In this document: positions 10,254 to 20,468 of the stretch, in pieces
Layout of the letters: each line of letters begins with the position of its first letter
How positions within the stretch are numbered: the first letter of the stretch is position 1
Source: Diplodia intermedia
Lineage: Eukaryota > Ascomycota > Dothideomycetes > Botryosphaeriales > Botryosphaeriaceae
Assembly (NCBI GenBank): GCA_021495925.1
Contig: JAKEKT010000087.1
Coordinates: 94,684 to 158,683, forward strand
DNA: 64,000 bases
Direction of reading: 5' to 3'
Made by a program: the position numbers and the translations under genes
The notes under the pieces: model-generated
The model's input: only the letters and a program-made list of their open reading frames with translations
What the model was told of the DNA's origin: nothing
Databases searched by the model: none

Positions 10254-13089
10254 TCACATCCTCATCCTTTCAAGTGCTTTGAAGCTGGCGCGTCCGTCGC
10301 GCACCTCGAGCATGACCACAGGTACGTTCGCCTTGTAAGTCTCCTCCCCAGGAAGATTCATGGGCGCGGAGAACCCTGCGACACGACCGATTCTATTCCC
10401 ACAGGTCGGGCATCGTTTCGTTCTGCCGAGAACCGTAATGCATTCGCTGCAAAATTGGTGGTTGCAAGGGCGTACGCTAGTTCCGTACGTTAGCTCCTGA
10501 ATGGAATATACTTGGCCCCAAGAGAGGAGCTCCAATGACTTACACGCAATCGCACAATCTCTTCTGACAAGTCATACACTTGGTCGGCTTGGACGGATCG
10601 ATATCCCCACCCTGATCCTCGACAACCCCAACTTCCTTATCGAGGGCGCTCACGCTTTTGATCGCACTCAACGCCTCTGACGGACCAACTCTGTTCTCTG
10701 GGTTGTCCTCGATGACCCAGAAAGGATGGCCCGCATCGGCATACGTCTTGGCAGTGACTGGTGTGGGTGGTGGGACGATGTGCGTCGCCGCTTCGAATGT
10801 CGCCGCATCGAATATTTGGACATTGATGAGGCGTGTTCGGTCCTTTTGCCAATGCGGACCAGGATATATATCTCGGTAGATATCCTGGACGAGCTTTCCG
10901 CCTGCTGCAATGCCCATCTTTTGCACGATATCCGCTACCGGAACTCTTTCATCGACTCTTCTTGGAAGTGAACGTAAAGCAGACCTTCCTGAATTTCCAA
11001 GATCTCCATAGCTTTCGAGACTTGCTGGATAACTTTGAATTAAATCAAGTTGAATTGGAGCTTGGCGACTCGAATGTGGTTGTTGATATCGGACTCGTTG
11101 ATCAGCAAAGTAGCCAGTCACAGCCATAGGCGGGGATTGAGGGTTGGTTAGAGCGTTGTTCCCACCATTGGGTTCATCGTCAGCTTGTACGCTTGTCCGT
11201 CTCTTTTTGCGGAGGCGGGAACCATGCCCAGCACCGTGAGGTCTTTGCTTGTAGCACGCCTTGATACATTCGTCAATTATGGTTCTTTGCACGATATGAG
11301 ACTTCATTTTTGTGGTCGTACCTTGAGCACAAGGCTTTGATTGACCTCCTCACCTGGGTGATAACTGACGAGGTCGGCAAGCTTTGGTCTGCGAGGATGA
11401 TGGTTCCACCTCATTGAGATTTTGGCTCCGATAGAGACGTGTTGGTCGTGTGGGCTTTTGCGGATATCAAGCACGCTTGAGTCCGACAACAAAAAACAAG
11501 TGTCCTTGTAGGCGTCATTCGACATTCGGGGAGTGACCTCGATCTGTAGCCCGCCAATCTTTTCTTCACCCGTGATCTGACCTTCTACGGTGTAGCCTTT
11601 GCCCACTTTGAGAATTGGTTAGATTAGCAAAGTAATTCGTCTTCAGGAACATGAGGTTTCGTACGCGGCATAGCCACAAACTGGCGGACGACTCCAGGCT
11701 CAACAAGGATACCATCTACCCAGTCTTGACCAGGCACAAGGACATAGTCCTGGACTTCCGAAGGCTCCCGGATCGAACGTCCAGTGATTGCGTTTATTTC
11801 CCCCAGATTGATCCTGACTGCGTATTGCGTCGGACCGTTGCTGTCAAGATGTTCGAAGGCCTCGAGCTCAATCCACATGGCCTCTCGTTGCCACATGGGA
11901 AAGAAAATACCGCCTTTGGAGGATACCTGCTCAGGAAGAACGTGACTGAAAGCGTTGACGTTGTACAGGGGGAACGTTCCAGTGGATGAAGGAAGTGGGT
12001 GGATTCTGTCATCATCCGGCAGCCGGCTTATCATACTTGGTCAGCATACCAGTACCCTGATTCCCTCCTCGGAAGCTTACATTGTTCGATGGAATCGAAT
12101 TTCAAGATTCTCATCCACTACTAGTGTCTTTGAAGCTGCTGTACCAGAGGCACTGAGCTTGGCGGACATGGGCCCTTTCGAGTACCTGAGGCCAAGGAAG
12201 TCCGCACAGGTGTCTCCGACATTGATCCTCCCTTGGAAAAAATCAGACGGCCCCTCAACAACTTCAATAAACTTCTGCTGTTGGGGTGCATTGACTGTCT
12301 CGTTGACTTCCAACGTTTTCGTCCCACTGGAGCTTTCCGCGGAGAATTTGTGGGGCTTCACAATATCTGCAAGTCTCAGTATGCATCAATGAGACAGATA
12401 CTTGGGGCATGATACCTGGGTGATTATCAAGGAGCCGACAGAGATCGGTCTCGGGGTCGACATCCACAGAGATGACCGTCTCTTGGGCCTCCTCGTCGTC
12501 GTCCGAAGCACTGGCTTCCTCCCTAAGACCGTGAATCTCGAGCTTCATGTTTCTTGGCTCGTTTTGCAAATGTGAATGACTGAGATTGGTGTTTGCGATG
12601 GTACCAAGGTGCGCCACTGAGAGCTTTTGACCTATGTGAGGCGCAAGGCTGACTAGGCAGCCATCGTTACACAAGCGCTTAAGCGTAGGCAGGGATGCAG
12701 CCTTATCAGCAAGAGCGAGTGTCGGCAAAGCCGGCGAGTGCCGAAAGTCGACTGTCAACTCAGCAACAGTATGGATAGAACAATACTTTAGTGAAATGTT
12801 GACTATCCATGCCATGTCAACTTTCGCTTTGGAACGAACTCCGGCACGACCTGAGTGAACCCCTCATCGCTGCTGGGCTGCCAACCCCTGCAGCTGACCC
12901 CGCATTAAGCGGACAGCTTCCCGCAACTTCCAACGTCTTACATCCACGGCACGGGCCGCGCATTGAACATCCAATTGGCACTTTCGCTTCGCACGTCGCG
13001 CAGAACCAATCGTTCGAGTCCTTTGTCGGGAAGTATCTCCAAGGATGACGGCGGAGTAAGCGGAATCGGTCAGCCTCGTCTGATCGCAT
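10254..13089 (-). CDS. zinc-ribbon / RING-finger fungal protein, 7 exons
   Basis: Exons (minus order): 12942-13089, 12416-12850, 12081-12366, 11665-12035, 11322-11605, 10546-11259 and 10254-10496, all joined in phase, about 826 residues. Exon 1 carries a zinc ribbon (Cys at 30, 33, 41, 47 and 50; WFCATCEAK, GPCRGC, with the last Cys codon completed across the splice). The middle holds blocks such as VQDYVLVPGQDWVDGI, VRQFVAMP, KGYTVEGQITG, and GIAAGGKLVQDIY. I associate these with a widespread fungal family often carrying ubiquitin-like or 'integral membrane protein' labels in databases; its role is unknown. The C-terminus is a RING: CMTCQKRLCDC, then PCNHQFCSECI and CPTC, so E3 ubiquitin-ligase activity is plausible. 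It is divergent to a hydrolase relic and duplicated at 7338-7415. Exon 1 rests on a strong GTAAGA donor and paralogue conservation. A shorter start at 12815 is the alternative. Confidence 0.72.
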
Positions 13090-13166
13090 GCTTATCCTGC
13101 CTCACGCAACCCCCGCCAACCTCGAAGACCTTCTTCTTTGCATACCAACATGCCTGAGCTTCCATT
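13090..13166. promoter_or_regulatory. shared divergent promoter/leader, copy B
   Basis: The interval between the RING gene ATG (13089, minus) and the hydrolase-like relic (plus). It keeps the upstream ACATGCCTGA seen in copy A. The hydrolase-side ATG is lost: the homologous frame begins at a GTG with a stop codon upstream. Confidence 0.4.
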
Positions 13167-13640
13167 GTGAGCAGCCATCCTGCGAGTCCCAAAAGCCTTC
13201 GCTCATCAACCAGACCTGTTGTGTTCCGCGCGCAAAGCCTGATGCACACCGGTGCCATTGATAAGCAGCTCGAGTCAGCCTTGCGCGATGAAATAACAAT
13301 GCGGCTTAAGAGAGATGAAGAAGCAGCCGTAGAGTTCATAGATCATACAATTTCGTCATGCTACGACGCGAAGAAGAGAATCGGTCTGGTTGATGTGCGC
13401 GGCAAGGTCCCCGGGTTCCTGCGACCGGCACTCGACAAGCCTCCTGTGCCGCCCCCAAATCAATTCTGGCGTTCTGAGAGGTGTGACTTTTGGTTGCAAC
13501 TTCTCCGGCTTGACGCAACCGTGAAACCAGCGCCGAGTAAGTGTCCAAATGCTTGAAACTCAAGCTTTGTAGCTTACGAACTGCGGGTCAGCATCATATA
13601 TAGCAATTACCGGGCCAATCCGTTTCATGCAAGGCTGCCA
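13150..13640 (+). pseudogene. truncated relic of a SesB-like hydrolase (N-terminal part only)
   Basis: The frame from about 13167 to 13556 matches the N-terminus of the hydrolase at 7467: VVFRAQSL versus IVFRVRGL, ISSCYDAKKRIGLV versus ISSCYGLGKKVGLV, VRGKVPGFL versus FRGGVPSFL. A GTAAGT donor lies at 13537, equivalent to the one at 7847. After the matching acceptor (about 13591) the sequence reads YIAITGP, matching VIAITGL. Similarity then ends, well before the catalytic serine. There is no in-frame ATG. The relic therefore cannot encode a hydrolase, although a short transcript is possible. Confidence 0.7.
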
Positions 13641-14963
13641 GCTTCCGCTTACCACATAATTCTTCCAAGTCGCCAGGTTTGCTGCTTAGGGTTTCTCCAT
13701 GTGCTGATGTCTTGCCTGCATGACATGGGATGCTGATCAAGGCTTGTATCTACGTCCGGATCTTGGCTTTGACTACCAACAATTATGGTGCACTGCATAT
13801 ATGAGGGAGATGCTAGTAGTCTCAATGGTTTTGTCATCAGTTCAGTTGTGAAGTTTAGCGGCTATCAGTATGGTGAACAATTACAAGACGGAATCCTGAC
13901 TCGTTCGCCCACGTGATCGAAGACAGCTGACAATAAAGCGGCACCAAGGCATGCTGGGCGATAAAAGTCGAGGTGATTGAAATAAGGTAGAACCTCGGTG
14001 AACAATTAACTGGCCGTTACCCCTTTAAGCATCAGCCTCGGATACGCCCGCCCTTGGCAACGTCTTTGCCTTTGGACCATGACACAAGCAACAAGGCCAC
14101 CAGCCAGTAAAGTTTGTATCGATTTACGAAACGTTCTCGGCCTATCGTTGGCCTGATGTACGCTTTCTGGCGATTGCACCTCGGTTGAGGACCAGTTAAG
14201 CATGCGGTTTTCAGGGATCCCCCGGTTTCCGCTGTCCACAACATGTAGATGAAACCCAGATGCTTTTGTGCCTGCCTGAAAAAATGATCGATCGCCGTCG
14301 TCCTCCGCACTATCCGCGTGGTGCTGTCCGTAAGCGAGACGCAAAACACCGGTCCCAAATCTAGAACGGGCCACCTGCCGCTTCACCCGCGCTGCGCTTG
14401 GGCAATTCGTGCAGACTCAAAAAAACGTCAGCCAACCTTGACCGCACTAGTGGAAACGTCAGGCCGGCAAACACCCACCCTTGTACAACAACCTGCGACA
14501 CCTTCCACGCTGATATAGGGCTACGATGCTTAATTCAAACGAGCCACACGGCCTCGCTACCCTGTCGTGCCGAGGCATGGAGGGCTCTATTCGGTGATCC
14601 TCCAACAAGGCTCAGGAGAAACGAAACAGTGTTCCGAGGCTTCTCGAAGTCGAGCCTTCCACCAGAATGAGTATAAAGCATCAAGTCTGCGCTCGCCATG
14701 ATGCTTTCTTCCGACAAGCACATGCTCACTTCTCCCTCACATTCGTTCGCTCTTGCCAGCCGCTAGCCTCACGGCCGCTCTCACATTCATTCATCCCTTC
14801 TTTCAAGCATACACCAACAACAACAACCTCCCTTCCTTCCACCTTCCACACACCATTACCCCGCAGCCGTCGATTGAGCCAGCCTCAATCCCCCTCCTCA
14901 CACCAACGACACTTGAGCCGTCCAACCCCCACCAACAACCCCACCCCCACAGCACCACCCACA
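13641..14963. other. intergenic stretch upstream of cutinase
   Basis: No supported gene. A minus-strand frame at 14032-14358 ends in a hydrophobic run (YWLVALLLVSW) followed by basic residues and might be a remnant of a membrane protein, but no family is recognisable. The last 200 bases before the cutinase start are CA/CT-rich (CAACAACAAC tracts), typical of a fungal 5' leader. Confidence 0.4.
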
Positions 14964-15764
14964 ATGCACCCCACAACCATCCTCCTCACCGCCATCCTCG
15001 CGGCCCTCACCCCCTTCACCTCCAGCACGCCCCTCCCGCAACTCACCGGCCTCACCGGCAGCACCTCCTCCACCACCTCCACCACCTGCGCCCCCATCAC
15101 CCTCATCTTCGCACGGGGCACCTTCGAAGCCGGGACAATGGGCAGCGTCGTCGGACCCTCCCTCTCATCCGACCTGCAAAAAGCGCTCGGCTCGACCAAG
15201 CTGAGCACGCAAGGCGTCGCGTACAGCGCGGACGTGGGGGGGATATTCGGGGAGATCGCGGGGGGCGCGGGGACGGCGGCGATGGTGGCGCAGGCGCAGA
15301 AAGTGCTGACCGGGTGTCCGAAGACCAGGATCGTGCTGAGCGGGTACAGCCAGGGCGCGATGCTGGTGCACCATACGGTGGAGAAGCTGACGGCGGCGCA
15401 GAAGGCGCGGGTGGTGGCGGCGGTGACGTTTGGCGATCCGTTTAAGAGTTCGAAGTTGGATGGGGTGCCGGTGGCGGCGTTTAAGACGTTTTGCGCGACG
15501 GTGAGTTTTTTGCGGGGCCCCCGGTTCTTTTGGTTTGTTTTTCGTTGGGGCGGACTGGGTGTTGTTGTTGGCTTTGGGTGGAAGTGATGGATGCTGACAT
15601 ACGTACAGGGCGATCCGGTCTGCGGCCTTGGTGGCGTTAGTGCGCTTTCCGGGATGGTTTCTTCCGGTGGAGATCAGTCGAGCAGCATGTTGAACCATCT
15701 GGGCTATGGTGCGGATGCCCCCGCGGCGGCCAAGTTCATTCAGGCCCGTGTTGGCGCTACTTAA
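14964..15764 (+). CDS. secreted cutinase (CE5 family), 2 exons
   Basis: Exons 14964-15500 and 15609-15764 (GTGAGT donor, TACAG acceptor, phase 0) give 230 residues, the usual cutinase length. Residues 1-21 form a signal peptide (ILLTAILAALTPF). The core starts at CAPITLIFARGT; the nucleophile elbow is GYSQG (Ser129), the acid is Asp181 in TGDPVC, and the base His209 in LNHLGYG. Cys pairs characteristic of the family are present. The enzyme would hydrolyse cutin or related polyester outside the cell. It faces convergently toward the Ser-rich gene on the minus strand. Confidence 0.92.
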
Positions 15765-16234
15765 ATCGGCTCGATGGGTCGTTGCGGGATATTGGATCAG
15801 GGGGTGCTCGGGGCTGTTGGTCTGCAATTGATGGCTGTGCCAAATTTTGTACCTGGACTTTCCATTCGACTGTATACTTTTATCAAATTCGCAGCAAAGA
15901 AGACACTTGTCAAAGCTTGAGAGTGCGGGTGCAATTGTGCCGGTGATTGCCTATCTTGTTTGGCAGGAATACACTAACCCATAGTCAGCTATGTGGCTCT
16001 TTGAGAGGAAGAGCACGAGGGGTGGGGTAGTTGGGCATATAACAAAGCAACGAACCCTTGAAGTCCAATTGGTATATCCATTGCAAAGTCAGAATGCACG
16101 TGCTGTAGGTCCAAAGAATGCCATTTAACAATCTGTAAGACCAAGGGAATAGCAATAACGCAGCGACGCCGTCCCACTGCACTCAAAACAGCTTCGCAAC
16201 TGTAACACCCAGACGTAGTCCGCCACCAAATGCA
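15765..16234. other. convergent 3' spacer
   Basis: 470 bases between two genes that end toward each other. It is AT-richer than the exons around it and probably holds both 3' untranslated regions. No gene seen. Confidence 0.5.
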
Positions 16235-18096
16235 TCACCATCTCTCAGCTAAATCATCGATACTCCTCTCACATTCGTCATCCCATGTCTCTGCATTCGG
16301 CGGACTCGCGTCGGCGATGGGACTCATCACACCCATCAGGGTGACTTGCTGCAGCCGAGGGATATTGAGAGGGGCTGTCCTTTCAACTCCACCCTTTCCC
16401 ACCCCTTTCAGGATGCCAACGCCGCCGACGAGTGCTTCCCCGGTTTCATTTGCATGCTTCTTCTTGATGCGCTCTTTTGCTACAGCGACGGAATCACGAT
16501 GAACCCATGGACTGTTGATAGGGAACTCGTCAGGACGGCGTTCGGACAGAAGAACAACCGAGTCGCGATGGTTGGCAAGAAGGGATGTTGCGTTGTCAGA
16601 CATGTCGGAGGTATTGGAGAAGTCGGACGGAGAGCGATCATGTGATCTGCTAGAGTCCGAAGGAGTGAGAAAATCGTTGGGCCGAGGGCTGTAGTATCCG
16701 CTCGTAAAGAGAACATCGTCGTTGTCTTGAAGTTGGTGGGACACGGTAAGGGGATCGTGAGTATCCTCTTCCTGTTGCTCTCGGGGACCATTCGTGTCAT
16801 CGGAGGAAGAGGAATCTGAGCGTAAAATGCCGCGCCATACTGCGGGCGAGGCTCTGCCTGTATGCTCTGACTCTGTCTCGCTGCCGCGACGGGAAGCCCA
16901 GTTAGAAGAGGCCGGTGTGTGGCGTTTGGTGTTAGGTGGAGCCATGAAAAGGGCATCACTATCGACGTCTATGGCGAACTGAGGCTCGTAGTCATCCTGA
17001 AAGACTTCAACGTAAGGCTGAAAGTGAGGGTGACTTCTGGTCTTGTCGAGAGCAGTACATTCCCGTGCTGCGAAGGACCACTCCTCAAGTTTTGTGTTGA
17101 CTCGGTCAAGACCTTGAGGGGATTCCGTCTGCTGAGCATCCTCGTCTGGGCTAGCCGACGTGGCATCCATACTAGAGCCTTTCAGGTGACGGGCAGGCGG
17201 TTCATCCCAAAGAACACGGTAGGAGCCGTGGCCGGATTGGATCAAGTGCATGGTCGGACTAGGAGTCGATGGACGTGGGGTGAGGGGTCTGTTTCCTTCG
17301 CTCTGAGGAACCTTCACAACATGGACGTCGGTGAGGGTGGTGGCCGTGTCTGCACAAGCACTTTTCATCGATGCAGCAGACGAGCTTGAAGGACTATCGT
17401 ATCCAGAGGAAGAGGAAGCCTGCGCCCTTGTAGACGAGGTCCTTCGGTAGGGGCAGAGTTGAAGCGATGATGTGCAATGCCGATGGTGGTTATGGGCTTG
17501 ACGGGACGAACTGACACCACTGGCATCGGATGTAGCTAGAGAGCTGGATGACGAACTGGCACTGAAGGCCGCTGGTGCAGAACGCATGGAGCCAGCACTT
17601 TCCTCTGAGCCCGGTCTTTCAGGTAAGTCGTCGTGAGACTGAGCACGAACTTTGATATGGTTGCCGACACGGCGCAAGAGTGACTCGGCACCGCCGTTTC
17701 TCGAGATGGATGAATCCCTTGAGCGCGGGCGAGCGAGCCAAAGCAGTGTAGAGGAGCGTCGTCGGATGGGGGCAGGGGCGGTGCGGACTCGACGAACCGA
17801 GCTTCCGTCGGAAGGGTTTCGAAGGGGCTCTCGGTAGGAAGACTTCCGTTGTTTGGCTCTGTCGATGAAGGACTCCAGTCGCTTTATCCGCCGGTCGCGA
17901 GTGACTGGATCAGCAGAGGCCGAGCACTGCCGGACAGGCCAGCGGGGCTTGTCCTCATCCGATAACCTTCTCGACAGGTACTCGCGTTCGCCAGCCGTCA
18001 GCAGAGGGAGGGTTTCGCTGTCAATGGCTGAGGTGGAGACAGCGCGCTTGTCTACATTGGTGGCCTCGAAGGGCTGCTCCGCGACCGGCGACTCCA
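16235..18096 (-). CDS. Ser-rich disordered hypothetical protein, single exon
   Basis: An uninterrupted frame of about 620 residues starts at the ATG at 18096 (MESPVAEQPF). I do not recognise a domain. The N-terminal 100 residues are the best-ordered part (LPLLTAGEREYLSRRLSDEDKPR, then RIKRLESFIDRAKQRK, likely helical). The rest is Ser/Pro/Asp-rich with long Ser runs, apart from short islands such as GSYRVLWDEPP and YVEVFQDDYEPQFAIDVDSD. The C-terminus ends WDDECERSIDDLAERW. The composition suggests a cytosolic or nuclear scaffold or regulator, but no function is proposed. The frame remains open for seven codons upstream of this ATG without another ATG, so an upstream exon cannot be excluded. 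Confidence 0.7.
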
Positions 18097-18621
18097 TCGA
18101 GCATCCCTTCCAGGACAACGACTAGAAGCAATGAGAGGAAAGATAGACTTGAGTGTCGGGTAGTGACAGCAAGACGTTGAGGGAAGTGGAGGTGACCGAG
18201 AGGTTTAGGTGGTGCAACAATGGGTTTCAGTCGGGAGCGAAAGAGACACAGTCGAAGCGCAAAGGAGATTGGCGACATGGTGCCGCAGACGGAAAGGCCG
18301 TCACTCGATGTCGTTCCTACCTGTTGCTGCAGGCTAGCTTGTGCTCTGCGCGACACCCGCGCGACTTCCGCATCTCGGCGGGTGTGACGCTGACCCAGTC
18401 ATCTCCGCAACCTTCATCGACAGCATCGATACCAACACCGGGCAGATGGTGCGAGTCAATGCATGTGACGGTGAGATAGCGCGATGGAGGTGACAGCTGG
18501 GGTCTGGCGTGTGGGGAAAAAGAGGGAGCTCGGGCCACCCGCCTTCGATCTCACCAGCTGGCATTCGCCCGCCCCAAGCATCCCCAGATTCTCTCCCTTC
18601 CGCTGCTCAACCCAGCCCAAC
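18097..18621. other. divergent promoter region, Ser-rich gene / glucosidase II beta
   Basis: 525 bases between divergent starts. Only spurious short frames are present. It should contain both promoters; no specific site is claimed. Confidence 0.45.
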
Positions 18622-20468
18622 ATGAGGAGCACATCCCTCGACGCCCTCCTGCTCCTCGGCACCGCCCTGGCCCCCGCCGTCTCCGCCGCTGAGTCGGCGC
18701 GGCCGCGCGGTGTTGGCCCCGAATGTATGTCAACACCTCGCCGTCCCATCGCCATGAGCTCTGCAATCCCCACCACGCCATTGACTGACACCCACACCCG
18801 CGGCAGTTGCCAAGTTCTACAAAGATGCCGACAAGTTCACCTGCATCTCCAACCCGGCCATCACCCTCGCCGTCTCGCAGGTCAACGACGACTACTGCGA
18901 CTGCCCCGACGGCTCCGACGAGCCCGGCACCGCCGCGTGCTCGTACCTCTCGCCCTTCTCGCCGCGGCACGCCTCCGACGCCAACGCCGACGAGCCCAAC
19001 ATCACGCTGGCCCTGCCGGGCTTCTACTGCAAGAACAAGGGCCACCTGCCGGCCTACCTCCCGTACACGGCCGTCAACGACGGCATCTGCGACTACGACC
19101 GCTGCTGCGACGGCAGCGACGAGTGGGAGGCTGTCGGCGGCGTGCGCTGCGAGGACCGCTGCAAGCAGATCGGCGCCGAGTGGCGCAAGCAGGACGCCGC
19201 CCGCCAGAAGTCGCTGGCGGCCGCCGCCCAGCGCCGCAAGGAGCTGGTCGCCGACGCCGCCCGCCTGCGCAAGGAGGTCGAGGACCGCCTGCAGACGCTG
19301 CGCACCGAGATCGAGGGCTCCGAGATCAGGGTCAAGGACCTGGAGAGGGAGTTCGCCGACGTCGAGCAGCGGGAGAAGGCCAAGCTCGCAAAGGGCGGGA
19401 AGAAGGGCGCCGGCAGGTTCGCTTCGCTCGCGGCCGTCGCGAAGCAACGCGTCGAGGACCTGAGGGAGGCGTTGACGAGGGTGCGTGGTGAGCGTGACTC
19501 CAGCCGCGATAGAGTTGCCGAGCTGGAGCAGATCTTGTCGACGTTCAAGGAGGAGTACAACCCCAACTTCAACGACGAGGGTGTCAAGCGGGCTGTCAAG
19601 GCTTGGGAGGATTATGCTGCCCGGGATAAGGGCCCTGATGGCGACGCTGCCCATGATCGCGACATCGATGAGTACCTCAAGCCTGAGATTGAAGGTCTCA
19701 ACTGGGAGGACTTCGACTCTGACGAGAGCGGAAGTGCTGTTTGTAAGTGCACCATTTCCCCGAATGTGATCAAAACTCCTGACTAACCAATGCTCAGTGT
19801 ACAAATTTGAGGAACTGCTCCCCGAATCCATCCGCCCATGGGTCGACGAGAAGCTCAGAGCTCTGCGCCTAGTCCTCATCGAGAACGGCATTCTGCCGGA
19901 TGACGACTCCACCGCCGCGGCCGGCGAGTCGCAAGCCGTCAAGGACGCCAAGTCGCGCCTGACCAGCGCAGAGAACGACCTCAAGAACCAGAAGAAGGAG
20001 CTGGAGAACCACGACAGCGACCTCACCAAAGACTACGGGCCGGACGAGATCTTCCGCGCGCTCAAGGGCCAGTGCGTCAGCAAGGACTCGGGCGAGTACA
20101 CGTACGAGTTCTGCTACATGGACAAGACGTGGCAGAAGCCCAAGAAGCGCGGCGGCAACACCAACATGGGCAACTTCGTCCGTGTCGAGACGGTCGTCGT
20201 CGACGAGGACGTCGGCGCCGACGGCAAGGGCCTGGGCCAAGGCGAGCGCATCGCTCTCAAGTTCGAAAACGGCCAGCACTGCTGGAACGGGCCCAGCCGC
20301 TCGACCACGGTCATCCTGGCGTGCGCCGAGACCGACGAGATCTGGAAGGTGGCCGAGGAGGAGAAGTGCGTGTACCGCATGGAGGTCGGCTCGCCGTCCG
20401 TTTGCACCCCCGCGCAGAAGGCGAAGAAGGCCGAGGACCAGCAGCAGCAACCGCGCGATGAGCTATGA
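18622..20468 (+). CDS. glucosidase II beta subunit (PRKCSH/Gtb1-type), 3 exons
   Basis: Exons 18622-18724, 18807-19742 and 19798-20468 (GTATGT and GTAAGT donors) give about 569 residues. A signal peptide (LLLLGTALAPAVSA) is followed by the classic RGVGPEFAKFYKD start. Two LDL-receptor-like Cys/Asp repeats follow (DDYCDCPDGSDEPGT and DGICDYDRCCDGSDEWE). Next comes a long Glu/Lys/Arg coiled coil, then the C-terminal mannose-6-phosphate-receptor-homology domain with YEFCYMDKTWQKP, GQHCWNGPSRST and CVYRMEVGSPSVC. The protein partners the catalytic alpha subunit in the ER to trim glucose from N-glycans in glycoprotein folding. The chain ends RDEL, a variant of the K/HDEL retrieval signal. A 1.5 kb open frame on the opposite strand is a GC-rich shadow. 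Confidence 0.95.

Noticed and set aside
18551..20029. 492-codon open frame on the minus strand
   Set aside because: It lies antisense to the confidently identified glucosidase II beta exons; Leu/Ala/Val/Gly-rich composition is the shadow of GC-rich coding sequence.
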